Made by a program: the position numbers and the translations under genes | Notes under the pieces: generated by a model | Databases searched by the model: none | Told to the model about the DNA's origin: nothing | What the model saw: the letters and a program-made list of their open reading frames with translations, nothing else | Assembly: GCF_900215295.1 (NCBI RefSeq) | Contig: NZ_OCMF01000002.1 | Location: forward strand, 248,001-312,000 | DNA length: 64,000 nucleotides | Direction of reading: 5' to 3' | Source: Salinimicrobium sediminis | Lineage (GTDB): Bacteria > Bacteroidota > Bacteroidia > Flavobacteriales > Flavobacteriaceae | Shown here: positions 16,062 through 24,415 of the stretch, piece by piece | Layout: each line of letters opens with the position of its first letter | Numbering within the stretch: the first letter of the stretch is position 1

Positions 16062-18113
16062 ATGTTAAAGCCTGAAGAGAAAATTATTAGGCACCGCGAT
16101 CTCAATTGGTTAAGTTTTAATGAAAGAGTCCTTCAGGAAGCACAGGATAAATCCACTCCCCTTTATGAAAGGCTAAAATTCCTTGCAATTTTTTCAACTA
16201 ACCTGGATGAGTATTTTCGCGTGCGAGTATCTCAGCTAAGGCAAATGAAACGGGTGGAAAAAAGCCTGCGAAAAAAGCTCGCTTTAAAACCCAACAAAAC
16301 GGTTAAGGAAATTCTTCAGGAAGTAAAGAATCAACAGGAACGGTTTGGAAAGATCTATAGGGAAGAAATAATTCCGGAGCTGGAAACGGCAGGGATTTTC
16401 CTGGTGCACCGCGAAGATTACAGCGATCGACAGGAAGAGTTTTCGAGAAAATATTTCAATAAAATTTCTGAATGCATAAAGCCGGTGGTTGTTGATTACG
16501 AAGAAGGCGGCGATCTCTTCCTGGAGAATAATCAGTTATATTTTGTAGTGACCTTTGCTTACGAAGACAACTTCGCTGTGGTAAACATTCCTACAGATGA
16601 ATGTGGGCGCTTTATCACCTTTACTTCGGAAGAAGGCCGGCATCAAATCACATTTTTAGATGATATTCTGAAAGTTAATATTCCGCAGTTATTTCCCGAT
16701 AAAGAGATCGACGGAATATTTGAGATCAAACTTTCCAGGGACGCTGAACTTTATATTGATGATGAAATAGACGGCCTGCTTGCCGAAAAGATTTATGATT
16801 CCCTGAAGCAGCGAACCGAAGGCCAACCTACCCGGTTGCTCTACGATGCCAAAATGCCGGTAGAAGATCAAAGGATCCTGCGGAAGGTGCTGAAATTGGG
16901 AAAAATCGATATGATGCCCGGGGGGAGATATCATAATTTCGGCGATTTCTTTTCCTTCCCCGATCCCACCAATAATCCTGCGCTGCATTACGAGGAATTA
17001 ATTCCAGTAAAGCATAAAATTTTGGAAACTGCGGACGATTATTTTAAAGTAATCTCGGAAAAAGACCAGTCAGTTCATTTTCCCTATATGTCCTTTAATT
17101 ATGTAGAACGATTTCTCCAACAGGCAGCCAATGACAAAGGAGTAAGGGAAATAAAGATATCCATCTATCGCATTGCAGATGAATCTGTACTTACTTCTGC
17201 CCTGCTCACGGCACTTAAAAATGGAAAAAATGTTACCGTTTTTATTGAAGCAAAAGCCAGGTTTGATGAGAAAAACAATATCGACTGGGGCCGCAAATTT
17301 GAAGATGAAGGAGCGATAGTGATTTACAGTTATCCAAAGATCAAGGTGCATTCCAAGATCCTGTTGGTGACCCGTGAGGAGAATAATGAAATAAAGAATT
17401 ACGCGTACATTGGTACAGGAAACTTCAACAGCAAAACCTCTAAAATATATTGTGATCACGCCCTCTTTACAGCTCATGAAAAGATCACTGCAGAACTTTC
17501 AAGGGTGTTTAATGTATTGGAAGGAGAATTGATTATTCCCCGGGCAAAACGCCTGCTCATCTCCCCTTTTTCAACCCGAAAGGCATTTACAGACATGATC
17601 AACCGGGAGATCCAAAATGCACAACTTGGGAAAAAAGCTGCCATAACGGCAAAAATGAATAGTCTGGAAGACCAGGAGATTATTGATCTATTGTATGAAG
17701 CCAGTGAAGCCGGAGTGAAGATCAGGCTGCTCGTACGCGGCTTTACCTGCCTGGTACCGGGACTGGAAAAGATAAGTGAAAATATCTTTATGACCAGCAT
17801 AGTGGATAGATTCCTGGAACATGGGCGCATCTATATATTTGAAAATGATGGAAATGAAGAAATTTTCTTTGGTAGTGCAGATTGGATGACCCGTAATCTA
17901 GATCGCAGGATCGAAGTCATTGCCCCTATTTATGATGAAGAAATTGCTCAGGAATTCAAGGATATTTTAAACATTCAGCTAAATGATAATGTAAAGGCGA
18001 GAATTCAGGACCCCCTGGAAAAAAATGAATTCGTAACACCAAAACCGGGAGACAAAAGGATCCGTTCACAATATGAGATCTATAATTACCTGAAGGAAAA
18101 ACACGAGGCATGA
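16062..18113 (+). CDS. ppk1: Polyphosphate kinase 1
   Basis: PPK1 reversibly builds polyphosphate from ATP and works as a membrane-associated oligomer. The chain of 683 residues is normal. Domains in order are the N domain (RDLNWLSFNERVLQEA), the head, and two phospholipase-D-like C domains. IKVHSKILLV carries the catalytic histidine of C1, followed by AYIGTGNFNSKTSKIYCDH; C2 has the block EEIFFGSADWMTRNLDRRIE. Its stop overlaps the start of a solute-binding-fold gene (ATGA), which implies translational coupling and a possible functional link. Confidence 0.97.
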   Translation: MLKPEEKIIRHRDLNWLSFNERVLQEAQDKSTPLYERLKFLAIFSTNLDEYFRVRVSQLRQMKRVEKSLRKKLALKPNKTVKEILQEVKNQQERFGKIYREEIIPELETAGIFLVHREDYSDRQEEFSRKYFNKISECIKPVVVDYEEGGDLFLENNQLYFVVTFAYEDNFAVVNIPTDECGRFITFTSEEGRHQITFLDDILKVNIPQLFPDKEIDGIFEIKLSRDAELYIDDEIDGLLAEKIYDSLKQRTEGQPTRLLYDAKMPVEDQRILRKVLKLGKIDMMPGGRYHNFGDFFSFPDPTNNPALHYEELIPVKHKILETADDYFKVISEKDQSVHFPYMSFNYVERFLQQAANDKGVREIKISIYRIADESVLTSALLTALKNGKNVTVFIEAKARFDEKNNIDWGRKFEDEGAIVIYSYPKIKVHSKILLVTREENNEIKNYAYIGTGNFNSKTSKIYCDHALFTAHEKITAELSRVFNVLEGELIIPRAKRLLISPFSTRKAFTDMINREIQNAQLGKKAAITAKMNSLEDQEIIDLLYEASEAGVKIRLLVRGFTCLVPGLEKISENIFMTSIVDRFLEHGRIYIFENDGNEEIFFGSADWMTRNLDRRIEVIAPIYDEEIAQEFKDILNIQLNDNVKARIQDPLEKNEFVTPKPGDKRIRSQYEIYNYLKEKHEA

Positions 18114-18964
18114 GGAAAATAAAAGTGGGTGGTGTCCCCGAACATTTTAACCTGCCCTGGCACCTGGGAATTGAAGAAGGTGCTTTTCGCAGCAACGGAG
18201 TGGACCTGACATGGAGGGATTTCCCCGATGGTACAGGCGCCATGTGTAAAGCTTTGCGCAATAAAGAGATCGATGTCGCGGTTATACTTACTGAAGGTAT
18301 CATCAAGGACATCCTCAATGGGAACGAAGCTTTGATAGTGCAGGAATATATTGCTTCCCCGCTTATTTGGGGGGTGCACGTCGCTGCAGAATCCAATTTT
18401 AGAACTCCCGAAGACCTGAAGAATCAAAAAGTTGCAATAAGCCGGTATGGTTCGGGATCTCATTTAATGGCTTTTGTAAATGCCAGGAATATGGGCTGGG
18501 ATCCTTCTGAACTTGAGTTTGAGGTAGTTGGAAATATTGAGGGCGCAGTAGAGGCCCTTCAAACAGGGAAAGCCGGGTATTTCATGTGGGAGCATTTCAC
18601 TACAAAACCGCTTGTAGACAAAGGTATCTTCCGCAGAGTTGCAGATTGCCCTACCCCGTGGTCCTGCTTTGTGATCGCTGTTCGAAAGGAATTCCTGGAA
18701 CAGGAACAGGCAACCGTTCAAAACATGCTCAAAACACTGAATACCATCACCCGGGATTTTAAAAAAATTCCAAAAGTGGAAGTTGCTTTGGCCAGAAAAT
18801 ATGATCAAAAGGTAGAAGATATTGAGCAGTGGCTTAAAATAACCAACTGGAGCCAAAAACAGATCTCTGTACAGGAAATTCAAAAGGTCCAGGAGCAATT
18901 GTTTGAACTGGGATTGATTCCTGAAATAAAAGAAAACATTTATTTCTTTACCCCTTTAAATTAG
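18110..18964 (+). CDS. Cytosolic solute-binding-fold protein (NMT1/THI5-like)
   Basis: This 284-residue type 2 periplasmic-binding-protein fold starts directly with MRKIKVGGVPEHFNLPWHLG, without signal peptide or lipobox. GVDLTWRDFPDGTGAMCKAL, NKEIDVAVILTEG and FRTPEDLKNQKVAISRYGSG are typical of ABC-type nitrate/sulfonate/taurine or thiamine-precursor binding domains. No permease or ATPase gene is near. A cytosolic protein of this fold may be a THI5-like enzyme or a ligand sensor. Coupling to ppk1 (4-base overlap) and to the beta-barrel gene (3-base gap) is visible; meaning unknown. Confidence 0.75.
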   Translation: MRKIKVGGVPEHFNLPWHLGIEEGAFRSNGVDLTWRDFPDGTGAMCKALRNKEIDVAVILTEGIIKDILNGNEALIVQEYIASPLIWGVHVAAESNFRTPEDLKNQKVAISRYGSGSHLMAFVNARNMGWDPSELEFEVVGNIEGAVEALQTGKAGYFMWEHFTTKPLVDKGIFRRVADCPTPWSCFVIAVRKEFLEQEQATVQNMLKTLNTITRDFKKIPKVEVALARKYDQKVEDIEQWLKITNWSQKQISVQEIQKVQEQLFELGLIPEIKENIYFFTPLN

Positions 18965-18967
18965 AAA

Positions 18968-19624
18968 ATGAAAAAAATATTCCTATTGATATTCCTGATT
19001 TTGGCCATCCCCGCCACCTCTCAGGTAACTGAAACCGAAGAAGAAGTAACCAAAGAAATTATCGTTGAAGCTGAGATGCCTCAGTCGGAAAACGTGCAGG
19101 AAGTTCCCATTTTTAAAAGAGATACCACTCAACACGAGATCCACCTCAACATCCTGAACGTACTTGTCTTTGGAGCACTTGATGTTGCCTACGAAAGAGT
19201 CCTTACCGACCATAGTTCTGCAGGTGTGGAATTATTTACCAAGGTCTTCAATAAAAACGTGGGTGAAAAAGGAGATCTTTCCAAGGTATATGCAAAAGAT
19301 TATTCCATTACCGCAAAATTCAAGTATTTCTTTGATGACGAAACCGTAGCCCGGGGTTATTACGCAAATGTCTTCGGGATGTTCTCAAACGGCACCAATG
19401 AAACCGAAATGGATTTTCCTGATCCCGAAACGGGAGATCCGGTGACTAAAGAGGTCGACATGGAATACACAGATCTTGCTTTTGGTATTGGAGTCGGCGG
19501 TAAATTTGTCGCCAAACAAGGATTTCTTATCGATGCTTCTTTTGGAATTGGCCGGAACTTCTTCGACAAATATTCTCCGGATATTGTGATCCTTCCTTCT
19601 ATATATTTGGGCTACCGCTTTTAA
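18968..19624 (+). CDS. Secreted beta-barrel outer-membrane protein
   Basis: This 218-residue protein begins with a signal peptide (MKKIFLLIFLILAIPATSQ). After an acidic linker to about residue 55, the sequence alternates in beta-strand fashion (LDVAYERVLTDHSSAGVELF, SITAKFKYFFDDE, GIGVGGKFVAKQ) and ends in an aromatic Tyr-Arg-Phe, as barrel proteins do. It resembles DUF3575-type outer-membrane proteins. It is the last gene of the ppk1 run and converges on ung, whose stop adjoins its own stop with no spacer. Confidence 0.7.
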   Translation: MKKIFLLIFLILAIPATSQVTETEEEVTKEIIVEAEMPQSENVQEVPIFKRDTTQHEIHLNILNVLVFGALDVAYERVLTDHSSAGVELFTKVFNKNVGEKGDLSKVYAKDYSITAKFKYFFDDETVARGYYANVFGMFSNGTNETEMDFPDPETGDPVTKEVDMEYTDLAFGIGVGGKFVAKQGFLIDASFGIGRNFFDKYSPDIVILPSIYLGYRF

Positions 19625-20290
19625 TTACCACTCAATAGGTTCTTTGCCAACAGATACAAGAAATTCATTGGTCTTGCTAAAGTGTTTGTTCCCAAACCAA
19701 TAACCGCGATTAGCAGCAAGCGGGGAAGGATGTCCACTGGTAAGCACCAGGTGTTTTTCTGTATTTATCTTTTTACCTTTTTTCTGCGCAGGGCTGCCCC
19801 ATAAAAGGAAAACCAGGTTTTCTTTTTCTTCGGAAAGGATCTGGATCACAGCATCAGTAAATTTTTCCCAGCCTTTTCCCTGGTGTGAACCTGCTTGTCC
19901 CGCTCTTACCGTAAGGGTGGCATTCAGCATCAATACACCCTGCTCTGCCCAATGCTTAAGATTTCCATGAGGAGGCAAAGGGCTTCCCAGATCATCCTTT
20001 ATCTCCCTGAAAATATTTACCAGGGATGGTGGCACCCTGGTTTCGGGTTGGACGGAAAAACATAATCCGTGCGCCTGATTGTAACCGTGGTAAGGATCCT
20101 GTCCAATGATCACCACTCGGGTTTCCTCAAAAGGGGATAATTCAAAGGCTTTAAAAATATTTTCAGGTTTTGGAAAACAGTCGCTTTTCTCGTATTCGGC
20201 TTCTACAAACTTCAGAAGATCCTTAAAATAAGGTTTCTCAAGCTCATCATTTAACTTTTTTTTCCAACTCGGGGTTATGTTAAAGGTCAT
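19625..20290 (-). CDS. ung: Uracil-DNA glycosylase
   Basis: This family 1 UDG removes uracil from DNA. The start is placed at 20290 (MTFNITPSWKKKL), giving 221 residues, the usual length; an upstream ATG at 20317 would add 9 unlikely residues. Key motifs are present: IIGQDPYHGY with catalytic Asp65, LLWGSPAQKKGK, and the DNA-intercalating loop GHPSPLAANRG, with Ala-Ala where many enzymes have Ser-Ala. The gene converges with the barrel protein gene and is divergent from mutS2, the 44 bases between them carrying both upstream regions. Confidence 0.97.
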   Translation of the reverse strand: MTFNITPSWKKKLNDELEKPYFKDLLKFVEAEYEKSDCFPKPENIFKAFELSPFEETRVVIIGQDPYHGYNQAHGLCFSVQPETRVPPSLVNIFREIKDDLGSPLPPHGNLKHWAEQGVLMLNATLTVRAGQAGSHQGKGWEKFTDAVIQILSEEKENLVFLLWGSPAQKKGKKINTEKHLVLTSGHPSPLAANRGYWFGNKHFSKTNEFLVSVGKEPIEW

Positions 20291-20334
20291 TTTAATAGTT
20301 AAATTGCGGCTTCCCAAAAATAGGGAAATTTTAT

Positions 20335-22506
20335 ATGATTAAAGTTACAGCTAAAACTCTTCAGGACCTTGAATTCCCTACTGTTTGCCAGCAGGTAAGC
20401 AAATTTACAGTGACAGGCCCCGGAAAAGAAAAAGCTCTTGAAATCGCCCCTTTCTCCAGTTATGAGAAAACAATTTTTGCCCTGCGGCAAACCAACGAAT
20501 ATGTTTCTTCATGGCAACAGGAGAGCCGTATTCCTAATCATGGTTTTGATGCCATAGACCAGGAAATAAAATTCCTTGGAATTGAAGAAACCCGGCTGGA
20601 AGCTGCAGGCTTCAGGAAGATCAGCGCGATCTCTGAGACTTCAAACACGCTTATCAAATTCTTTGACAAATTTCAGGAGATATACCCTTGCCTGCACAAA
20701 ACAACTTCGGAAATCGAATTTACTCCGGTAATTATCGATCGAGTTAATAAAGTAATCGACCGGTTTGGAGAAGTTAAAGATGACGCTTCCCCCCTGCTTC
20801 AGGAATTGAGGAGGAAGATCAATCAGGTGAAAGGGCAGATCAATTCCAGCTTCGGAAGCGCTTTGACCCATTATAACAACCTGGGGTACCTGGATGATAT
20901 TCGGGAAACCGTTGTTGATAATATTCGGGTACTGGCAGTTTCTGCTATGCATCGGCGTAAAGTAAAAGGCGGAATTCTGGGCAACTCAAAAACAGGTAGT
21001 ATTGTCTACATTCAGCCGGAAGCCACCTACAACCACACCAGGGAATTGAATAACCTGGAATATGAAGAGAAGGAAGAGATCAAAAAGATCTTGAAGGAAC
21101 TTACAAATTTCATAAGACCTTACCGCCCGTTGCTCATCGAATACCAAAGGCTGCTGAGTGATATTGATGTTATAGCAGCAAAGGCCAAATATGGAATTGA
21201 AATGAACGCGGTGATGCCAAAGATCTCGAAGGATAGGGAGCTGGAACTCATCGATGCCTACCATCCGCTGCTTTTGCTGAATAATCGTAGGAAAAATGAA
21301 AAAACTTTTCCGCAGACCATTGAGTTGAACAAGGAAAAACGCATCATCGTAATTTCGGGTCCAAATGCCGGCGGAAAAAGTATAACTCTTAAAACCGTGG
21401 GACTGCTTCAGCTTATGGTGCAAAGCGGATTGCTGATCCCGGTGCATGAATATAGCCGAATGTGCCTCTTCAATAAGATCCTTACAGATATTGGCGACAA
21501 TCAAAGTATCGAAAACCACCTGAGCACCTACAGCTACCGGCTAAAGAACATGAATTACTTCCTTAAAAAAGTAGACGATAAAACCCTCTTTTTGATAGAT
21601 GAGTTTGGAACCGGAAGTGATCCCGAATTGGGTGGTGCCCTGGCGGAAACCTTTCTGGAGGTATTCTACGAAAAAGAAGCTTTCGGAATTTTGACCACGC
21701 ATTATGCGAACCTAAAAATGCTGGCCAACGAATTGCCCCATATAGTGAATGCCAATATGCTGTTCGATTCCCGCAGCCTTGAGCCACTATACAAGTTGCA
21801 CATGGGGGAAGCCGGAAGCTCCTTCACCTTTGAGGTGGCCCAGAAGAACGGCATTCCTTACAGTTTGATCAATCGCTCCAAAAAGAAAGTAGAGCGTGGA
21901 AAGATTAGATTTGACAAAAGTATAGCCGACCTTCAGAAAGAGCGTTCAAAACTGGAAAAGACAACCACTGCTTTAAAGACCAAAGAACAAAAAACAGAAT
22001 CTGAAAAGAAGAAGCTGGAAGAGACCAACGCCCGCATTCAGCAGAAACTGGAGAATTTTCAGGAGTTGTATGACAGTAATCAGCGGCTTATTTATCTCGG
22101 GAATAAGATCAATGACATCAGTGAGAAGTACTTTCAAAATAAAAAGAAGAAAGAGCTCATTGCCGAATTCCTGAAGATCGTGGAAATGGAAAATTCCAAA
22201 CGTAAAAAGGTAACGGTTAAGGAAAAAAAGGCTGAAAAAGCCAAAGAAAAGAAGGTGATGCAGGAGGCCGAAAAAAAGGTGGAAGAGATAAGGAAAAAGA
22301 AAAAAGAAAAACAGGAAAAACAAATAAAAGAAGAAGTTGCTAAGCCCAAACCTGTACTAAAAGTGGGAGACCGCGTAAGGATGCAGGATGGAAAGGCCGT
22401 TGGAAGCATAGATAGCATTGAGAAAGGTAACGCAAAGGTCAATTACGGCATTTTTACCACCTCGGTCTCTGTAGACCAACTGGAACTGGTGCAGCGAATG
22501 AAATAG
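20335..22506 (+). CDS. mutS2: MutS2-family ATPase lacking the Smr domain
   Basis: MutS2 proteins act on recombination intermediates or stalled ribosomes. Residues 1-300 are the clamp/lever region. The ATPase follows, with Walker A SGPNAGGKSITLKTVG near 340, the block FLIDEFGTGSDPELGGALAE near 422 and TTHYANLK. A long Lys/Glu-rich coiled coil covers about 520-665, and a KOW-like end (KVGDRVRMQDGKAVGSID) closes the chain. At 723 residues it stops where most MutS2 proteins continue with a C-terminal Smr nuclease domain, so nicking activity is probably absent. The sequence is intact, without frameshift. Confidence 0.92.
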   Translation: MIKVTAKTLQDLEFPTVCQQVSKFTVTGPGKEKALEIAPFSSYEKTIFALRQTNEYVSSWQQESRIPNHGFDAIDQEIKFLGIEETRLEAAGFRKISAISETSNTLIKFFDKFQEIYPCLHKTTSEIEFTPVIIDRVNKVIDRFGEVKDDASPLLQELRRKINQVKGQINSSFGSALTHYNNLGYLDDIRETVVDNIRVLAVSAMHRRKVKGGILGNSKTGSIVYIQPEATYNHTRELNNLEYEEKEEIKKILKELTNFIRPYRPLLIEYQRLLSDIDVIAAKAKYGIEMNAVMPKISKDRELELIDAYHPLLLLNNRRKNEKTFPQTIELNKEKRIIVISGPNAGGKSITLKTVGLLQLMVQSGLLIPVHEYSRMCLFNKILTDIGDNQSIENHLSTYSYRLKNMNYFLKKVDDKTLFLIDEFGTGSDPELGGALAETFLEVFYEKEAFGILTTHYANLKMLANELPHIVNANMLFDSRSLEPLYKLHMGEAGSSFTFEVAQKNGIPYSLINRSKKKVERGKIRFDKSIADLQKERSKLEKTTTALKTKEQKTESEKKKLEETNARIQQKLENFQELYDSNQRLIYLGNKINDISEKYFQNKKKKELIAEFLKIVEMENSKRKKVTVKEKKAEKAKEKKVMQEAEKKVEEIRKKKKEKQEKQIKEEVAKPKPVLKVGDRVRMQDGKAVGSIDSIEKGNAKVNYGIFTTSVSVDQLELVQRMK

Positions 22507-22518
22507 AAAAAGAAAAAT

Positions 22519-22932
22519 ATGGTAAATTTTCCCGAAAATAAAAAGATCATCCTCTTTGACGGGGTTTGCAATTTGTGCAATAAGACCGTTCAAACGATCA
22601 TCAAAAATGATAAAAATGACGTCTTTAGATTTGCGCCGCTGCAAAGTGATGTAGCGCGGCAAATCATTAATGAAAGAGGGATCGACACAGCAAATCTAGA
22701 TACGGTTATTCTTATCGAACCCGGCGTGGCTTATTACCACAAATCCACTGCCGCTATAGAGATCGCTAAACATCTGAAAGGCTATTCCTGGATGAGGATC
22801 TTTAAACCCCTCCCGGAAGGTTTCAGGGATGGTATATACAGCTTTATTGCAGACAATCGCTATAAATGGTTCGGAAAGAAGGAAAGCTGTATGGTTCCGA
22901 CTCCCGAACAGCAGGCGCTTTTCCTGAAATAG
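22519..22932 (+). CDS. DCC-family thiol-disulfide oxidoreductase-like protein
   Basis: This small (137 aa) cytosolic protein is named after the motif DxxCxxC, here LFDGVCNLCNKTV at 12-24, with Cys17 and Cys20. The C-terminal YKWFGKKESCMVPTPE is also conserved in the family. A thioredoxin-like redox role is assumed but unproven. It lies 12 bases after mutS2 on the same strand, so it is likely co-transcribed. Its TAG stop runs into an array of GTTCAAG heptamers. Confidence 0.88.
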   Translation: MVNFPENKKIILFDGVCNLCNKTVQTIIKNDKNDVFRFAPLQSDVARQIINERGIDTANLDTVILIEPGVAYYHKSTAAIEIAKHLKGYSWMRIFKPLPEGFRDGIYSFIADNRYKWFGKKESCMVPTPEQQALFLK

Positions 22933-22966
22933 TTCAAGGTTCAAGGATCAAGGTTCAAAGTTCAAG
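22932..22966. repeat. GTTCAAG heptanucleotide array
   Basis: Five contiguous 7-base words: GTTCAAG, GTTCAAG, GATCAAG, GTTCAAA, GTTCAAG. The first base is the G of the DCC gene's TAG stop codon. Confidence 0.85.
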
Positions 22967-22989
22967 TTGTCGTGGTTGTTTGTCAGGCT

Positions 22990-23023
22990 GAGCCTTCCGG
23001 AGGAGGTGGTCGAAGCCATAGTT
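22990..23023. repeat. Possible dispersed GCTGAGCC...GGTCGAAGCC element
   Basis: GGCTGAGCCTTCCGGAGGAG followed by GTGGTCGAAGCC resembles a short dispersed motif I associate with Bacteroidota intergenic DNA. It has no period-7 pattern, unlike its flanks. Dispersal cannot be shown from one copy. Confidence 0.3.
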
Positions 23024-23024
23024 T

Positions 23025-23052
23025 GTTCCAGGTTTCAGGTTTCAGGTTAAAA
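23025..23052. repeat. GTTTCAG heptanucleotide array
   Basis: Words GTTCCAG, GTTTCAG, GTTTCAG, GTTAAAA in strict 7-base register, then GGAATTA and GGAATTG at 23060-23073. They lie in the spacer between the convergent DCC and DUF1704 genes. Confidence 0.7.
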
Positions 23053-23102
23053 ATGAGTGGGAATTAGGAATTGGGTACGTCAATGTGAGCGCTCCACCTA
23101 TA

Positions 23103-23159
23103 CTGACCACTGAATACCGACCACTGATCACTTAAAAAAACTGCCAACTTACCCTACTT
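23103..23159. repeat. CTGACCA and CTGCCAA heptanucleotide arrays
   Basis: Words CTGACCA, CTGAATA, CCGACCA, CTGATCA, CTTAAAA (23103-23137), then CTGCCAA, CTTACCC (23141-23154). The TAG stop of the DUF1704 gene (23154-23156, minus strand) is inside the run. The CTGCCAA words match those at 5417-5451. Confidence 0.75.
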
Positions 23160-24359
23160 CAGATTGCTTAACAGGAAATCCAGTTTGTCATTCGTGTTCT
23201 TGTTCTCACGGAAGGAGTGTGTGAAAAAGGCATTTTTTTCCGCCAGTCCTTTTTGCTGCAGGCTTTCAATAAGATCAGCGTCCTCTACTGCTACTTTTCC
23301 GGTGAGGAGCAGGTTGAGATCTTTTCCGGAAGTATAGTAGTCATATACTTTTTTTAGTCCCGGTAAGTACTGGTGATCTTTTGTAAAACCTCCACCGCGG
23401 TGAGCTCTTAAAGTAATGATCCAGGCGGTTTCTTTATCCAGTTTGTACTGATTGTATAGCAGATCGAAAGTGTCACTAAAAGAATAGCCTTTGATAAGGC
23501 TGTCTGCTGCCAAAACCCGGTATGCCAGTTCTTTCATTCTCTTTAAGCTAAGACTGTCGCTCATATACTCACTCAAAACAGCTAAGCCGGCTTGTGTTAA
23601 GTGATTATTAGCAAAGCCATGAGAAAATATTCGCAGCGGCTGATTCAATCCATTGAAGGTGGTGAGCATGTTCACCCCTATTTCGTGATTCGCCTGGATC
23701 TTAAGATCATTGTCGCTGAACTTCCGGTTTTTCTTTACTATAAGAGATTTAGCCGTAGCCAGGGCCATCGCAGGACCGGTAATACTGTTGCTCTGTTTTA
23801 TTTTAAAGTTTAATCCGTGCTTCTCACCAAAAGCCTGGAAATACGCCTGTGCCTGATCTGCATTGTACCGCGGCACCATTTCTTCGGCATCCTCTTCTTT
23901 ATGGAAATGCAGGATGAATTTGGCATTTTTGACATCCTTCTCTTTGGGAGTTCCGAACACCCGAAGGGAGTTATAAAAGAATTTTGGACCCTTCCCTACC
24001 GTAGCCATACACTGTACCAGCCCCGAATATTCATAGATGGTGTCATGGTATAGTTTGTAAATATCTTCATCGGGAATATCCTCCAGCCGCTGACTGAAGA
24101 ACTGACGTTGTAAGGTGTATGGATCGAATTTTAATTTCCGGTAGTTAAAGACAGGATCTTCAGAAAATTTAGAGGCAAAAAAGCGTTTTTTCTCCTGCTC
24201 GATATTCAGCGGATTCAGGTAGTTGAGCACATCGATCTCCCGCACCAGCCGGTCCAGGTTATGGTCGATTTCCAATAAACTGTCGTAATAACTGCGGACT
24301 TTCTCTGTCATTTCGGGCTTCAAAAATGGATAATTCTGGATAAATGTCCGCAAAGACAC
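23154..24359 (-). CDS. DUF1704-family (QEGLA-motif) protein with altered metal site
   Basis: This 401-residue protein starts at GTG (MSLRTFIQNY). The family, called flavohemoglobin expression-modulating or MATCAP-like, is a group of predicted zinc proteases with HExxxH and a QEGLA helix. Here the block is NHEIGVNML: His225-Glu226 are kept but the second histidine is Asn230. The helix reads QAGLA at 256-260, so its glutamate is lost too. The surrounding sequence (GLNQPLRIFSHGF, LTLRAHRGGGFTKDHQYLPG-like block) is well preserved, suggesting a conserved non-proteolytic role and not a decaying gene. No ATP-grasp or N-formylglutamate amidohydrolase partner is adjacent. Confidence 0.8.
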   Translation of the reverse strand: MSLRTFIQNYPFLKPEMTEKVRSYYDSLLEIDHNLDRLVREIDVLNYLNPLNIEQEKKRFFASKFSEDPVFNYRKLKFDPYTLQRQFFSQRLEDIPDEDIYKLYHDTIYEYSGLVQCMATVGKGPKFFYNSLRVFGTPKEKDVKNAKFILHFHKEEDAEEMVPRYNADQAQAYFQAFGEKHGLNFKIKQSNSITGPAMALATAKSLIVKKNRKFSDNDLKIQANHEIGVNMLTTFNGLNQPLRIFSHGFANNHLTQAGLAVLSEYMSDSLSLKRMKELAYRVLAADSLIKGYSFSDTFDLLYNQYKLDKETAWIITLRAHRGGGFTKDHQYLPGLKKVYDYYTSGKDLNLLLTGKVAVEDADLIESLQQKGLAEKNAFFTHSFRENKNTNDKLDFLLSNLK

Positions 24360-24415
24360 TTAATTATTTACAGCTTTCCAAATAATCTGAATCATATCTC
24401 CCTCACAAAACAATC

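Noticed and set aside
21973-22323. Phe/Leu-rich minus-strand ORF that looks like a membrane protein
   Set aside because: It is the antisense shadow of the Lys/Glu-rich coiled coil of MutS2; AAG/AAA and GAA codons read backwards give Leu and Phe.
22932-23159. Insertion sequence remnant
   Set aside because: No terminal inverted repeats, target duplications or transposase fragments are visible; the region is explained by short period-7 words.
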